From Phenylobacterium aquaticum (GTDB lineage: Bacteria; Pseudomonadota; Alphaproteobacteria; Caulobacterales; Caulobacteraceae): DNA of 64,000 bases. Both the position numbers and the translations under genes were made by a program. The notes under the pieces were generated by a model, which saw only the letters and a list, made by a program, of their open reading frames with translations, had not been told where the DNA came from and ran no database searches. Below are positions 45,826-55,281 of this stretch, piece by piece; position 1 is the stretch's first letter, and every line of letters begins with the position of its first letter. The stretch lies in assembly GCF_022695515.1 (NCBI RefSeq), contig NZ_JALDPT010000023.1, positions 23,254 through 87,253 of the forward strand, in the 5' to 3' direction.

Positions 45826-46803
45826 ATGCTTCTCGAGGTCCGCCACGTCACCCAGTACCACTACGCCGAACCCGTGCGCGAAAGCGTCATGGAGGTGTGG
45901 ATGCAGCCTCAGAAGGGCGCGCGCCAGCGCCTGGTCAGCTTCGACCTGGAGCTGGATCCGCCGGCTCAGCTGTTCTCCTACGCCGACGCCTTCGGCAATG
46001 CGGTCTATCACTTCGACGTGCCCCAGCCGCACGACCGGCTGAACATCGTCGCCCGCTCGGCGGTGGAGACCCAGGCGCCCCCGCCCCTGCCCGCCGCCCT
46101 CGACATGGGCGAGTGGGACCGGCTGAAGAGCGACTTCGTCCGCGGCGAGAACTTCGACTTCCTGCGCCATCACGGCTTCGCCGTGGAGACCGAGGCCCTG
46201 CAGCAGTTCGTGATGGAGCGCGGGATCGAACCCCTGCGCGCCCGCGATCCCCTGACCGCCGTCCAGGAGCTGTCGAAGATCATCTATGAGTCCTTCGCCT
46301 ATGAGCCCGGAGTCACCGACGCCGACAGCCCCATCGATCTGGCCCTGAAGGCTCGCCGCGGCGTCTGCCAGGACTTCGCCCACATCATGATCGCCATCTG
46401 CCGGTCGTGGGGCATCCCGGCGCGCTATGTCTCCGGCTATCTGTTCACCGACCGCAGCGGCGGCGACCGGTCCGATCCGGACGCCACCCATGCCTGGGTC
46501 GAGGTGTTCCTGCCCTCCACCCGCTGGATCGGGTTGGATCCGACCAACAATGTCATCGCCGGGGAGCGCCATGTGGCCGCGGCGGTCGGCCGCGACTACG
46601 CCGACGTCCCGCCCTCGCGCGGGGTCTATAAAGGCGATGCGGAAAGCCAGCTGGCCGTGGGCGTCTCGGTGCGCCGGGCGCGGGCGGCCATGACCGAGCC
46701 GGAATTCATCCGCATCTCCCAGCCCTCCTTCGCCCGCGGCGCGCGGCGGCGGGGCCCGGCCGGCGGCCTGCGCTACGACCAGCAGCAGCAACAGCAGCAA
46801 TAG
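45826..46803 (+). CDS. Transglutaminase-fold cysteine protease family protein with polyglutamine tail
   Basis: A 325-aa protein. The bacterial transglutaminase-like N-terminal beta domain (about 1-90: LLEVRHVTQYHYAEPVRESV) is followed by the papain-like transglutaminase core. Its triad is Cys181 (GVCQDFAHIMI), His222 (THAWVEVFLP) and Asp238 (GLDPTNN). Such proteins usually cleave peptide or isopeptide bonds instead of cross-linking. The C-terminus is unusual: an Arg-rich stretch (GARRRGPAGG) and then seven consecutive Gln residues encoded by mixed CAG/CAA codons. It is the last gene of the operon and ends four bases from the next convergent gene. Confidence 0.93.
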   Translation: MLLEVRHVTQYHYAEPVRESVMEVWMQPQKGARQRLVSFDLELDPPAQLFSYADAFGNAVYHFDVPQPHDRLNIVARSAVETQAPPPLPAALDMGEWDRLKSDFVRGENFDFLRHHGFAVETEALQQFVMERGIEPLRARDPLTAVQELSKIIYESFAYEPGVTDADSPIDLALKARRGVCQDFAHIMIAICRSWGIPARYVSGYLFTDRSGGDRSDPDATHAWVEVFLPSTRWIGLDPTNNVIAGERHVAAAVGRDYADVPPSRGVYKGDAESQLAVGVSVRRARAAMTEPEFIRISQPSFARGARRRGPAGGLRYDQQQQQQQ

Positions 46804-46807
46804 GGGC

Positions 46808-47203
46808 TCAGCGGCTGGCCGCGGTCCGCACGATCACGGTGGGCGGCAGGGGCGTAAGGGCCGGTGCGGCGAAGACCGGATTGGCCGAGACATCGTAGAC
46901 CAGGCGGACGGCCAGGCGTCCGGTCTCCCGCTCGACCAGCACGTCGCTGATCGGCGCATGGATCGCATGGGCCGCCGCGGCGCGGGCGAGGGCTTCGAGA
47001 TCGGCGTGGGCCGGCGCGGTCCGGATCGCGGCCAGGGCCAGGTCGGCGCCGCTCTGGGCCTCCTGGCCCAACCAGTAATAGACGCTCCAGGTTCCCAGGC
47101 TCCACAGCGCCAGGGCCAGGGCCGGCAGAACCAGGATCAGCTCCAGCGGACTGAAGCGTCGATAGGTGCGAAGATCGCCGAGCAGGCCGGTCAGGACGTC
47201 CAT
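46808..47203 (-). CDS. Small single-helix membrane protein, possibly TadE-like
   Basis: A 131-aa protein. A short basic N-terminus (DLRTYRRFSPLELILV) precedes one transmembrane helix (about 21-40: LELILVLPALALALWSLGTW) and a periplasmic part with helical (DLEALARAAAAHAIHA) and beta-like (GRLAVRLVYDVSANP) segments. The layout with residues before the helix recalls pseudopilin-like TadE proteins, but the defining E in the helix start is not diagnostic. No tad genes are nearby. It is convergent with the transglutaminase and lies 55 bp upstream of the end of cysA. Unknown function. Confidence 0.65.
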   Translation of the reverse strand: MDVLTGLLGDLRTYRRFSPLELILVLPALALALWSLGTWSVYYWLGQEAQSGADLALAAIRTAPAHADLEALARAAAAHAIHAPISDVLVERETGRLAVRLVYDVSANPVFAAPALTPLPPTVIVRTAASR

Positions 47204-47258
47204 GCGCGACTTATCGCCGCGGCCGCCTGAAAAACCCGTTAAAGTTGCTCGTCAGTGC

Positions 47259-48293
47259 TCACGCGCTGAAGATGTGCGCCCGCTCGACCGCGACCTGGAC
47301 CTGATCGCCCGGCTGGAAGCCCAGCCCCCCAGCCCGCGCGAAGGCCGCCTCCAGGCGACGTCCGTCCGCCGTGCGCCCCTCGACGTGCAGGACCGGCCCC
47401 TGGGGCGTGATCCGCTCGACGGTCAGGGCGAAGGCTCCCGCCCCGGCCGCGGCGCGGGTGAGCTCGTGCGGCCGGATGAAAGCCGTCGCCGCGCCATCGG
47501 CGACGCCCGGCGAGGCCAGTTCGATATCCCCGGACCGGAACCGACCGCCGCGGACCTCGCCTTCCAGCCGATTGGCCTCACCTACGAAGCCGCAGACAAA
47601 TGCGTTGGCCGGGGCGTCGTGCACCTCGCTTGGGGTTCCGACCTGCTGGATGACCCCCAGGTTCAGGATCGCGACCCGGTCGGCCAGCTCCAGGGCCTCT
47701 TCCTGGTCGTGGGTGACGAAAATGGTGGTGACCCCGGTGGCGTCGTGGATGCGGCGCAGCTCCTTGCGCAGCGACTTGCGCACCGTGGCGTCCAGCGCCC
47801 CGAAGGGCTCGTCGAGCAGCAGCACGCTGGGGTCGACGGCCAGGGCCCGCGCCAGGGCCACCCGCTGGCGTTGCCCGCCGGACAGCTGGGACGGATAGCG
47901 GCCGCCCAGGCCGTCAAGTTCGACCAGCTTCAGCAGTTCCTCGACCCGCGCCTGGATCGCCGCCTTGGAGGGGCGGTCGGCGCCTTTGCGCACCTCCAGG
48001 CCGAAGGCGATGTTACGGGCGACGCTCATGTGGCGGAACAGGGCGTACTGCTGGAACACGAAGCCCACCCGCCGATCGGCGGCGCTCACCTGGGTCATGT
48101 CCTGGCCGTCGAACAGGATCTGGCCGCTCTCGGGAAACTCCAGGCCGGCGATCGCCCGCAGCAGGGTGGTCTTGCCCGAGCCCGAGGGGCCCAGCAGGGC
48201 CAGGAGCTCGCCGTCGGCGATCTCCAGGCTGACGCCGTTCAGCGCGGGGAAGCGGCCGAAGCTCTTGGCCACGGACTGGATGGAAATGGTCAT
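47259..48293 (-). CDS. cysA: Sulfate/thiosulfate ABC transporter ATP-binding protein
   Basis: A 344-aa ATPase. Walker [12 protein letters not shown] (about 34-44), Q-loop [16 protein letters not shown] signature [15 protein letters not shown], Walker [13 protein letters not shown] and the H-loop [10 protein letters not shown] are present. A C-terminal TOBE-type regulatory domain follows (about 240-340: [10 protein letters not shown]). The start at MTISIQSV follows family alignment; the 17 codons upstream belong to the cysW tail region. Together with cysW and cysT it powers sulfate uptake across the inner membrane for cysteine synthesis. No periplasmic binding protein gene is in the operon as seen. 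Confidence 0.94.
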   Translation of the reverse strand: MTISIQSVAKSFGRFPALNGVSLEIADGELLALLGPSGSGKTTLLRAIAGLEFPESGQILFDGQDMTQVSAADRRVGFVFQQYALFRHMSVARNIAFGLEVRKGADRPSKAAIQARVEELLKLVELDGLGGRYPSQLSGGQRQRVALARALAVDPSVLLLDEPFGALDATVRKSLRKELRRIHDATGVTTIFVTHDQEEALELADRVAILNLGVIQQVGTPSEVHDAPANAFVCGFVGEANRLEGEVRGGRFRSGDIELASPGVADGAATAFIRPHELTRAAAGAGAFALTVERITPQGPVLHVEGRTADGRRLEAAFARAGGLGFQPGDQVQVAVERAHIFSA

Positions 48294-48303
48294 GGGCGGT
48301 CGC

Positions 48304-49143
48304 TCAGTGGCCGGGCCGCCGCGTCTGCGGCTGCAGGATTTCAAGAAGGGTCTTCAGGGCCAGGGTGACGATGGCCAGGCCGCACAGAAGGGCGGCCACC
48401 GAGAAGGCGCCGACGAAGTCGTACTCGTTGTAGAGGATCTCGACATGCAGCGGCATGGTGTTGGTCAGGCCGCGGATATGGCCGGACACCACCGACACCG
48501 CCCCGAACTCGCCCATCGCCCGCGCATTGCAGAGCAGGACGCCATAGAGCAGGCCCCAGCGGATATTGGGCGCCGTGACGCTCCAGAAGGTCCGCAGACC
48601 GGACGCGCCCAGCGAGACGGCCGCTTCCTCCTCATCCACCCCCTGCTCCTGCATCAGCGGGATCAGTTCGCGGGCCACGAAGGGGAAGGTCACGAAGATG
48701 GTGGCCAGAGCGATGCCCGGCAGGGCGAAGATGATCTTGATGTCATGGTCGATCAGCCACTCGCCGAACCAGCCCTGGGCGCCGAAGATCAGCACATAGA
48801 TCAGGCCGGCCACCACGGGCGACACCGAGAACGGCAGGTCGATCAGGGTGATCAGGAAGCTCTTGCCCGGGAACTCGTGCTTGGCGACCGCCCAGGCGGC
48901 GCAGACCCCGAACACGGCGTTGAACGGCACGGTGATCGCGGCGGTGATCAGGGTGAGCTTGATGGCCGAGATCGCGTCGGGGTTCTGGATCGCCTCCAGC
49001 GCCGGCGCCCAGCCCTTGCGAAGCGCCTCGTAGAACACCGTCGCCATGGGCAGGATCAGCACCAGCCCCAGGAAGGCGGCCATGACGGCCAGGACGACGC
49101 CCTGGACCAGGGCGGAGTCGGCGTTGGCGGGTCGCTGGCTCAT
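48304..49143 (-). CDS. cysW: Sulfate ABC transporter permease CysW
   Basis: A 279-aa inner-membrane permease with six predicted helices and the permease EAA loop, here [27 protein letters not shown] (about 172-198; key residues EAA-X3-G). [18 protein letters not shown] is typical of sulfate/molybdate permeases. Its start overlaps the cysT stop by 4 bp and its stop lies 10 bp before cysA. It forms the heterodimeric channel with CysT. Confidence 0.94.
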   Translation of the reverse strand: MSQRPANADSALVQGVVLAVMAAFLGLVLILPMATVFYEALRKGWAPALEAIQNPDAISAIKLTLITAAITVPFNAVFGVCAAWAVAKHEFPGKSFLITLIDLPFSVSPVVAGLIYVLIFGAQGWFGEWLIDHDIKIIFALPGIALATIFVTFPFVARELIPLMQEQGVDEEEAAVSLGASGLRTFWSVTAPNIRWGLLYGVLLCNARAMGEFGAVSVVSGHIRGLTNTMPLHVEILYNEYDFVGAFSVAALLCGLAIVTLALKTLLEILQPQTRRPGH

Positions 49144-50003
49144 CCGCGCCTCCGGGCCCAGGCCTGGATCAGATTGATGACGAACAGCATCAGGAAGGAC
49201 GCGCCCAGCATGGTCACGGCGATCGCCGCGGCGCCGGCGTACTTGTATTCCTCGAGCTCGATGATGATCAGCAGGGGCGCGATCTCGGACTTGTAGGGCA
49301 TGTTGCCGGCGATGAAGATCACCGAGCCGTACTCCCCGATGCCGCGGGCGAAGGCGAGCGCGAAGCCGGTCAGCCAGGCGGGCATGAGGGCCGGCAGGAT
49401 CACCCGGGTCAGGGTCTGCAACCGATTGGCGCCCAGGCTGGCGGCGGCCTCCTCGACGTCGGCGGAGAGGTCCCGCAGCACCGGCTCGACCGTGCGGACC
49501 ACGAAGGGCAGACCGATGAAGGCGAGCGCCACCACCACCCCCAGCGGCGTATAGGCGATCTTCCAGCCCAGCGGCTTCACCAGGGCGCCGACCCAGCCGT
49601 TCTCCGCATAAAGGCTGGCCAGAGCGATGCCAGCCACGGCGGTCGGCAGGGCGAAGGGCAGATCGATGATCGCATTGACCAGGCCCTTGAACGGGAACTC
49701 GTAGCGCACCAGGGCCCAGGCGGTGATCAGGCCGAACAGGGCGTTGACGGCCGCCGCGATGAAGGCCGCGCCGAAGGACAGCCGATAGGCCGCCAAGGCG
49801 CGCTGCGAAAAGGCGTCGGCGAGGAACTCGGCGGGGCTCTGCTGACCGGCCTTCAGGGCTACCGCGAACAGGGGGATCAGCACCACGGTCGACAGGATCG
49901 CCAGGGTCACGCCCAGCGTCAGGCCGAAGCCCGGAATGGCCGACCGGCGGCGGAACAAGGGGCGCCGAACCGCGACGGGCGGATGGTCTGCGATCGAGGT
50001 CAT
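49140..50003 (-). CDS. cysT: Sulfate ABC transporter permease CysT (CysU)
   Basis: A 287-aa permease with six or seven helices. Family blocks are [37 protein letters not shown], and the EAA loop [38 protein letters not shown] lies in the region that contacts the ATPase. It is first in the operon; a short AT-rich stretch at 50071-50110 is the likely promoter area. Upstream comes the stop of an unrelated gene, not the sulfate-binding protein that heads most such operons. Confidence 0.94.
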   Translation of the reverse strand: MTSIADHPPVAVRRPLFRRRSAIPGFGLTLGVTLAILSTVVLIPLFAVALKAGQQSPAEFLADAFSQRALAAYRLSFGAAFIAAAVNALFGLITAWALVRYEFPFKGLVNAIIDLPFALPTAVAGIALASLYAENGWVGALVKPLGWKIAYTPLGVVVALAFIGLPFVVRTVEPVLRDLSADVEEAAASLGANRLQTLTRVILPALMPAWLTGFALAFARGIGEYGSVIFIAGNMPYKSEIAPLLIIIELEEYKYAGAAAIAVTMLGASFLMLFVINLIQAWARRRG

Positions 50004-50070
50004 GGGGGCGAAGGGCCTCGGGGCGTCAGGGGCAGGACCGCACGCCGCGGCCCGTCTCGTGCGCCAGACC

Positions 50071-50110
50071 TATTTCCTAGTTATTCTGTCGGCAATATAG
50101 CTTTTCTAAC
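50071..50110 (-). promoter_or_regulatory. AT-rich probable promoter region of the cysTWA operon
   Basis: A 40-bp stretch far richer in A/T than its surroundings, about 70-110 bp upstream of the cysT start. On the minus strand it reads GTTAGAAAAGCTATATTGCC and then AGAATAACTAGGAAATAGG. I cannot assign exact -35/-10 boxes or a regulator site. Confidence 0.4.
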
Positions 50111-50145
50111 GGCGACCTCGGAAAGCCTGTCGCATCGCCTCCGAC

Positions 50146-51870
50146 CTAGGCTCCGGCCGCCGCCTCCCGCAGGCGACGGACAACCGCCTGCAGCACCTCC
50201 GTCCAGTCGCCGGGCGTAGTCTGGCGTAGAAGCCGGATCGAACCGTACCAAGGCATGGCGTCGCCATGGGCGCCGTACCGCCACTCCGGACGGGTCGGCA
50301 GTATGGCCAGGCCGGGCTTGCCCAGGGCTCCGGTCAGATGAACCAGGGTGGTCTGCACCGAAACGATGAGATCCAGGGTCTCGACGAGGGCGGCGAGGTC
50401 CTCGAAATCCTCGATCTCGCCCGCCGCGAACATCCGCAAGGGCCGCTCACGCCCGAGATTGAACCGGTCGACCTCATCGGCGACCTCGCCATACTGCAGG
50501 CTGACGACCTCGCAGTCCGGCAGGTCCAGGATCGGCGTCAGCTGGTCTAGCGACAGGGATCGCTGGGCGACGCGGGTCGCCTCTATACCCCCCCGCCAGG
50601 AGATCCCGATCCGCAGCCGATCCGGCTTCGGCCCCATGCGCCCGCGCCAACGGGCCCGCGCCTCATCCCCTGGCCGCAGATAGGCCTGGCCCGGAAAGTC
50701 GCTCACCCGGTTGCGGAACAGCCGCCCCAGGCCGCCCATCGCCAGCACCTTGTCGAATTGCGACAGGGCGACCGCCGTGGTCCGCGGATCCACCACGGTC
50801 AGGCCCGGAAAGGACTGGCGGAAAAGGCCCAGGAGCCGCGGGTCGCAGGCCAGGGTCACCTCGGCCGCCACGCGCAGCAGGTCCGGGATCATGCTGGCGA
50901 ACATGATCTGGTCGCCCACACCCTGTTCGGAGAGCAACAGCACGCGCGCGCCGTCCAGATCGGCGAGCGTGCAGTCCAGATCCAGCCGCGCCTGCAGTTC
51001 CGGCGTGGTCACCGTGACCGACGACTTCAGAAACGAGTCGGTGCGCCAGCGCGCCTCATAGTCGGCCCAGCCGCCTGCGAAGTCGCCGTCCAGCAGCCGG
51101 ACAAGGGCGCGGCGAAACTGGGCCGGGCCAGGATCGGGATCCGCATCGATCGCCTGGTCCAGCTCCGCCAGGCCGGCGTCGCGCTGGCCCAGGGCCGCCA
51201 GGGCGACGCCCAGGTTCTGGTGGGCGGGACCATTGTCGGGCTCCAGGGCCAGGGCCCGTCGACTGGCCTGCACCGTCGCCTCAGGATCGCCCAGGGCCAG
51301 GTGGGCGGAACTGAGATTGACCCAGGCCCGAACATTTGCGGGATCCAGCGTCGTCGCCTGGCGCAGACTGGCCAGACCCTCGGTATTTTCCCCGCGTAGC
51401 AGCCGCACATAGCCCAGGTCCGCGTGCGCCTCGGCGTCCGCGGGCGCGATTTGAGTGAGGCCCAGATACTGCGCTTCCGCCGCCTCCAGCTGCTCGCGCT
51501 CCAGAAGCTTGGCGGCCCAGACCTGGCGCAGGCGGACGACCAGCGCCCGCGCTTCCGGCGTGTCGCCCAGCCGCTCCGCCACCAGCCGGTCGGCCGTCTC
51601 GAACTGACCGGCGGAAATCAACGCATGACCATAGGAGATCCACATCTGCTGCTCGCCAGGATTGGCGGCGGCCGCTCGGGACAACAGCGGCAGGGCCTGG
51701 TCGAACGCCTGTCGCTGCATATGGACCATGCCGAGATTGTGCAGCACGCGGCTGTGATCCGGCGCACGCGCCAGGATCTCGCGATACATCTGCTCAGCCT
51801 CGCCAACGCGCCCGGCGCGATGGTGGGCCACCGCCTGGGCGACGACCGCCTCGAGCTCGGATTCCGACAT
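50146..51870 (-). CDS. TPR protein with C-terminal glycosyltransferase-9-like domain
   Basis: A 574-aa protein. Residues about 1-260 carry tandem tetratricopeptide repeats (AGRVGEAEQMYREILARAPDHSRVLHNLGMVH; AYLGLTQIAPADAEAHADLGYVRLLRGE; NLGVALAALGQRDAGLAELDQAI, given in fragments). Residues about 290-574 resemble the heptosyltransferase/GT9 fold (ARVLLLSEQGVGDQIMFASMI, LRIGISWRGG, VSVQTTLVHLTGALGKP). Proteins of this build are common in Caulobacterales and some act in glycan or flagellin-type glycosylation. The acceptor here is unknown. It is intact, with no signal peptide, and stands alone between cysT and a small gene. Confidence 0.85.
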   Translation of the reverse strand: MSESELEAVVAQAVAHHRAGRVGEAEQMYREILARAPDHSRVLHNLGMVHMQRQAFDQALPLLSRAAAANPGEQQMWISYGHALISAGQFETADRLVAERLGDTPEARALVVRLRQVWAAKLLEREQLEAAEAQYLGLTQIAPADAEAHADLGYVRLLRGENTEGLASLRQATTLDPANVRAWVNLSSAHLALGDPEATVQASRRALALEPDNGPAHQNLGVALAALGQRDAGLAELDQAIDADPDPGPAQFRRALVRLLDGDFAGGWADYEARWRTDSFLKSSVTVTTPELQARLDLDCTLADLDGARVLLLSEQGVGDQIMFASMIPDLLRVAAEVTLACDPRLLGLFRQSFPGLTVVDPRTTAVALSQFDKVLAMGGLGRLFRNRVSDFPGQAYLRPGDEARARWRGRMGPKPDRLRIGISWRGGIEATRVAQRSLSLDQLTPILDLPDCEVVSLQYGEVADEVDRFNLGRERPLRMFAAGEIEDFEDLAALVETLDLIVSVQTTLVHLTGALGKPGLAILPTRPEWRYGAHGDAMPWYGSIRLLRQTTPGDWTEVLQAVVRRLREAAAGA

Positions 51871-51936
51871 GATCGAACGCCTCCCGCCCCGGATGTACTG
51901 GAGGCGGCGTCGGACGGCCAGGGGGCTGTCCGGGGC

Positions 51937-52137
51937 TCAGTTCAGGCGACGCGGATCCTTTGGCGCGGCCGACAGGGCGGCGATGGCCGCCAGCACGTCA
52001 TCCCACTGGGCCAGTCCGTCGAGGTCGCCGAGCGCCGCATATTCCGCCGCCCGCAGCATGGCGATGACCTCGGCGTCGTCGCCATATTGGGCAAGCAGCG
52101 CCAAGGCCGTGCGGTGGGCGCCTTCGTCCTGGCTCAT
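51937..52137 (-). CDS. Small acidic protein of unknown function
   Basis: A 66-aa, probably all-helical cytoplasmic protein (MSQDEGAHRTALALLAQYGD start; RAAEYAALGDLDGLAQWDDVLAAI core). Ala/Leu/Asp-rich, no membrane segment. Codon use matches the neighbours. It lies between the TPR-glycosyltransferase gene and tRNA-Lys, reading on the minus strand. I do not recognise it; similar short proteins occur in Caulobacterales genomes. Confidence 0.6.
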   Translation of the reverse strand: MSQDEGAHRTALALLAQYGDDAEVIAMLRAAEYAALGDLDGLAQWDDVLAAIAALSAAPKDPRRLN

Positions 52138-52226
52138 GTGAACATCCCTTCGTCCAGGATACGGAGTCCCGATCCCTTCGGACGCACCGCCGCCCCAAAG
52201 GGGGCTGTCACAGCAAACGGGGAAGT

Positions 52227-52300
52227 TGGTAGGCCGGGAGGGTTCGAACCCTCGACCATTCGATTAAAAGTCGAATGCTCTACCACTGAGCTACCGGCCC
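52227..52300 (-). tRNA. tRNA-Lys (anticodon TTT)
   Basis: On the minus strand the sequence folds as a tRNA. The acceptor is GGGCCGG paired with CCGGCCT, the D-arm GCTC-AGTGGTA-GAGC. The anticodon arm TTCGA-CTTTTAA-TCGAA gives anticodon TTT. The T-arm GAGGG-TTCGAA-CCCTC is followed by an encoded CCA end (52227-52229). The T-loop has six bases in place of seven, making the arm a perfect 16-base palindrome; one C may be missing from the sequence. Confidence 0.93.
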
Positions 52301-52419
52301 TTGGCGCGGCGCAGAAGGCGCGCCGGGCGAAGCGGCGCGGAACATAGGGCCCGGCTTCATCGGGGGCAAGGCCGCGCTCGGCCTTTCCAGTCAGCTTCAC
52401 CAGACGGTATGATCGCGCC

Positions 52420-53040
52420 ATGCGTCCCGCCCTCGCCCTCCTCCCCGTTTTGGCCGCGCTTCCGCTGCTCGGCGGCCTCGCCGGCTGCACCACGGCGCCG
52501 GCCAGCGGCTCCCCCCGGATCCAGACCAGCTCCCAGGCCAATCGCGAGAACCTGGAGGGCGCCATGGCCGCGCCCATGCGCGATCTGAACGTCCTGCGGA
52601 CCAAGATTCCCAATGTCCTGCTGGATGCGCTGGAGGATCCCTACAAGCGCCCGCAGCCCATGACCTGCGCCAAGATCACCGCCCTGCTGCTGCCGCTGAA
52701 CGGCGCCCTGGGGGCCGACCTGGACGAGCCCTCCATGGATCAGGACGACCTCGTGCACATGGGCCAGGACTCCGCCCTGGGGGCCATGGCCGGGGCGGCC
52801 TCGGGCCTGATCCCGTTCCGGGGTTGGGTGCGCAAGCTGTCAGGGGCGGAGAAGCACGACAGCTTGGTCGCCCAGGCGATCACCGCCGGGGCCGTGCGGC
52901 GCGCCTATCTGAAGGGCTTGGGCGAATCGCATAACTGCGCGCCGCCCGCCCTGCCGTCCCACGTGCCGATCCCGCGCGACAACCTGCCGGAACGCGACAC
53001 CAGCCAGCCCAAGGGCAAGCCGCGCTACCCGATCCGCTGA
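52420..53040 (+). CDS. Lipoprotein of unknown function
   Basis: A 206-aa protein with a lipoprotein signal peptide (lipobox GLAGC, Cys23). The mature part has helices ([31 protein letters not shown], quoted by its start), a Gly/Ala-rich amphipathic stretch ([26 protein letters not shown], about 124-149) resembling a membrane-inserting or glycine-zipper segment, and a Pro-rich tail ([10 protein letters not shown]). A Cys pair (MTCAK, HNCAPP) could be disulfide-linked. I do not recognise a named family. It is preceded by tRNA-Lys and convergent with tgt, overlapping by 16 bp. Confidence 0.78.
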   Translation: MRPALALLPVLAALPLLGGLAGCTTAPASGSPRIQTSSQANRENLEGAMAAPMRDLNVLRTKIPNVLLDALEDPYKRPQPMTCAKITALLLPLNGALGADLDEPSMDQDDLVHMGQDSALGAMAGAASGLIPFRGWVRKLSGAEKHDSLVAQAITAGAVRRAYLKGLGESHNCAPPALPSHVPIPRDNLPERDTSQPKGKPRYPIR

Positions 53041-54140
53041 CGGGCCTTGAAGTCGGCGCGGAAGGCGGCGAACCGGCCCTCGGCGATGGCCGCGCGCATG
53101 GCCGCGGTCAGGGCCTGGAAGAAGGCGATGTTGTGCCAGGACAGCAGCACCTGGCCCAGGATCTCCTCGGCCTTCACCAGGTGGTGCAGATAGGCCTTGG
53201 AATAGTGGCTCGAGGCCGGGCAGGCGATGTCAGGGCTGAGCGGTTCGTCATCCTCGGCGAACCGAGCGTTCTTCAGATTGATCGAGCCTTCCCAGGTCCA
53301 GGCCTGGCCGTGGCGGCCCGATCGCGTGGGCAGGACGCAGTCGAACATGTCGACCCCGCGGGCCACCGCCTCGACCAGGTCAATGGGCTTGCCCACCCCC
53401 ATCAGATAGCGGGGTCGGTCCGCAGGCAGCAGGCCCGGCGCATAGTCCAGCACCTCGCACATGGCCTCATGGCCCTCGCCGACCGCCAGGCCGCCCAGAG
53501 CGTAGCCGTCGAAGCCGGTCTCGATCAGGCGCGCGGCGGATTCGCGGCGCAGATGCTCGAAGGTCGAGCCCTGCTGAATGCCGAACAGCACCTGGCTGTC
53601 GCGGGTTCCGAACGCCGCCTTGGACCGCGCCCCCCAGCGGGCGGAGAGCAGCATGGCCTCGCGGGCCCGGTTCTCCTCGGCGGGCCAGGCGACGCATTCG
53701 TCGAGCTGCATGACGATGTCCGACCCCAGGAGATCGGCCTGGATCTCGATGGACCGCTCGGGCGTCAGGACGTGGCGGGAGCCATCGATATGGCTCTGGA
53801 AAGCCACCGACTCCTCGGTGACCTTGGCGATCTTGGACAGGCTCATGACCTGGAAGCCGCCGGAGTCGGTGAGGATCGGCTTGTCCCAGCGCATGAAGCG
53901 GTGCAGCCCGCCCAGCCGCGCCACCCGTTCGGCGGTCGGCCGCAGCATCAGGTGATAGGTGTTGCCCAGGATGATGTCCGCCCCGGTCGAGGCCACCTGA
54001 TCGACGGTCAGCGCCTTGACGGTGGCGGCCGTGCCGACCGGCATGAAGGCCGGGGTGCGGATGTCGCCGCGCGGGGTCTTCAGCACCCCGGTGCGGGCCG
54101 CGCCCTCGGTGGCGGAAATCTCGAAGGGGAAGGCGCTCAT
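53025..54140 (-). CDS. tgt: tRNA-guanine transglycosylase
   Basis: A 371-aa enzyme inserting preQ1 at position 34 of GUN-anticodon tRNAs on the way to queuosine. The catalytic region is [10 protein letters not shown] (nucleophile-associated Asp about 92) with a second Asp in [17 protein letters not shown] (about 270). The zinc site is atypical: the family's C-X-C-X2-C motif before YSRAYLHHL reads IACPAS here, so two of three Cys are absent. His in LLSWHN is kept. The start lies 4 bp after queA, so they are cotranscribed. Confidence 0.95.
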   Translation of the reverse strand: MSAFPFEISATEGAARTGVLKTPRGDIRTPAFMPVGTAATVKALTVDQVASTGADIILGNTYHLMLRPTAERVARLGGLHRFMRWDKPILTDSGGFQVMSLSKIAKVTEESVAFQSHIDGSRHVLTPERSIEIQADLLGSDIVMQLDECVAWPAEENRAREAMLLSARWGARSKAAFGTRDSQVLFGIQQGSTFEHLRRESAARLIETGFDGYALGGLAVGEGHEAMCEVLDYAPGLLPADRPRYLMGVGKPIDLVEAVARGVDMFDCVLPTRSGRHGQAWTWEGSINLKNARFAEDDEPLSPDIACPASSHYSKAYLHHLVKAEEILGQVLLSWHNIAFFQALTAAMRAAIAEGRFAAFRADFKARQRIG

Positions 54141-54143
54141 GGG

Positions 54144-55217
54144 TCAGGCCCTCCAGAGCAGGCTGGCGTCGCCATAGGAATAGAAGCGATAGCCGGTGGC
54201 GATGGCGTGGGCATAGGCCGCGCGCATCAGCTCGCGCCCCGCGAAGGCGCTGACCAGCATGAACAGGGTCGACTTCGGCAGGTGGAAATTGGTCATCAGC
54301 CCGTCGGCGGCGCGGAAGCGATAGCCGGGCGTGATGAAGATCGAGGTCTCGGCCGCGAAGGGGCGGACCAGCCCCTCCTCTCCCGCCGCGCTTTCGACCA
54401 GCCGAAGCGAGGTGGTGCCCACGCAGATGACCCGGCCGCCGCGGGCATGGCAGGCGTTGATCGCCTCGGCGACCTCGGCCGAAACTTCGCCGTACTCGGC
54501 ATGCATGCGGTGGTCCGAGACCGTCTCGGTCTTCACCGGCAGAAAGGTCCCCGCGCCCACATGCAGCGTCACGAAGCGGGTCTCGACGCCCCGGGCGCGC
54601 AAGCGCTCCATCAGCTCCGGCGTGAAGTGCAGGCCGGCCGTCGGCGCGGCGACGGAGCCGTCAGCCTGGGCGTAGATGGTCTGGTAGTCGGCCCGGTCGC
54701 GCTCGTCTTGGGCGCGCTTGGCGGCGATATAGGGCGGCAGGGGCATCTCGCCGCGCTCGGCGATGGCGAGGTCGAGATCGGGACCGGCCAGATCGAAGGC
54801 CAGGACCAACTCTCCGCCCTCGCCCTTCTCGACAATGGTGGCGTCGAGCCCGGCCAGCAGGCAGGCGCGGTCGGTGGTCTCGCCGAAGCGAACCCTGTCC
54901 CCCACGGCCAGGCGCTTGCCCGGACGCATGAAGGCGCTCCAACGGCTGGGCGACAGCCGCTGATGCAGGGTCGCCTCGCAGACCACGCTCGTGGTCTCGC
55001 GGTGGCGCACGCCCTTCAGCCGAGCCGGAATGACCCGGGTGTCATTGAGCACCAGAAGATCGCCGTCCCGCAGCTGGTCGGGCAGGTCAGACACCCGAAG
55101 ATCAGCCAGTCCCTCGCCGGGCGTGACGCGCAGCAGGCGTGCGGCGTCGCGCGGCGACGCGGGTCGCAGGGCGATGCAGTCCTCGGGCAGGTCGAAGTCG
55201 AAATCAGCAAGCTGCAT
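54144..55217 (-). CDS. queA: S-adenosylmethionine:tRNA ribosyltransferase-isomerase
   Basis: A 357-aa enzyme that converts preQ1-tRNA to epoxyqueuosine-tRNA with the ribosyl group of SAM. Conserved blocks are [18 protein letters not shown] (near the N-terminus), [35 protein letters not shown] region (here [19 protein letters not shown]), [11 protein letters not shown] type motif ([15 protein letters not shown]), MHAEYGEV and [19 protein letters not shown]. The start at MQLADFDF matches the family; the ATG 11 codons upstream is not needed. It forms a queA-tgt operon. Confidence 0.97.
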   Translation of the reverse strand: MQLADFDFDLPEDCIALRPASPRDAARLLRVTPGEGLADLRVSDLPDQLRDGDLLVLNDTRVIPARLKGVRHRETTSVVCEATLHQRLSPSRWSAFMRPGKRLAVGDRVRFGETTDRACLLAGLDATIVEKGEGGELVLAFDLAGPDLDLAIAERGEMPLPPYIAAKRAQDERDRADYQTIYAQADGSVAAPTAGLHFTPELMERLRARGVETRFVTLHVGAGTFLPVKTETVSDHRMHAEYGEVSAEVAEAINACHARGGRVICVGTTSLRLVESAAGEEGLVRPFAAETSIFITPGYRFRAADGLMTNFHLPKSTLFMLVSAFAGRELMRAAYAHAIATGYRFYSYGDASLLWRA

Positions 55218-55281
55218 GGAGGCGCGTGAAGCGCATGGGCTGGGCGTCACGTCAAGCCTTGGGCCGTGCTAGAGGCGGAAC

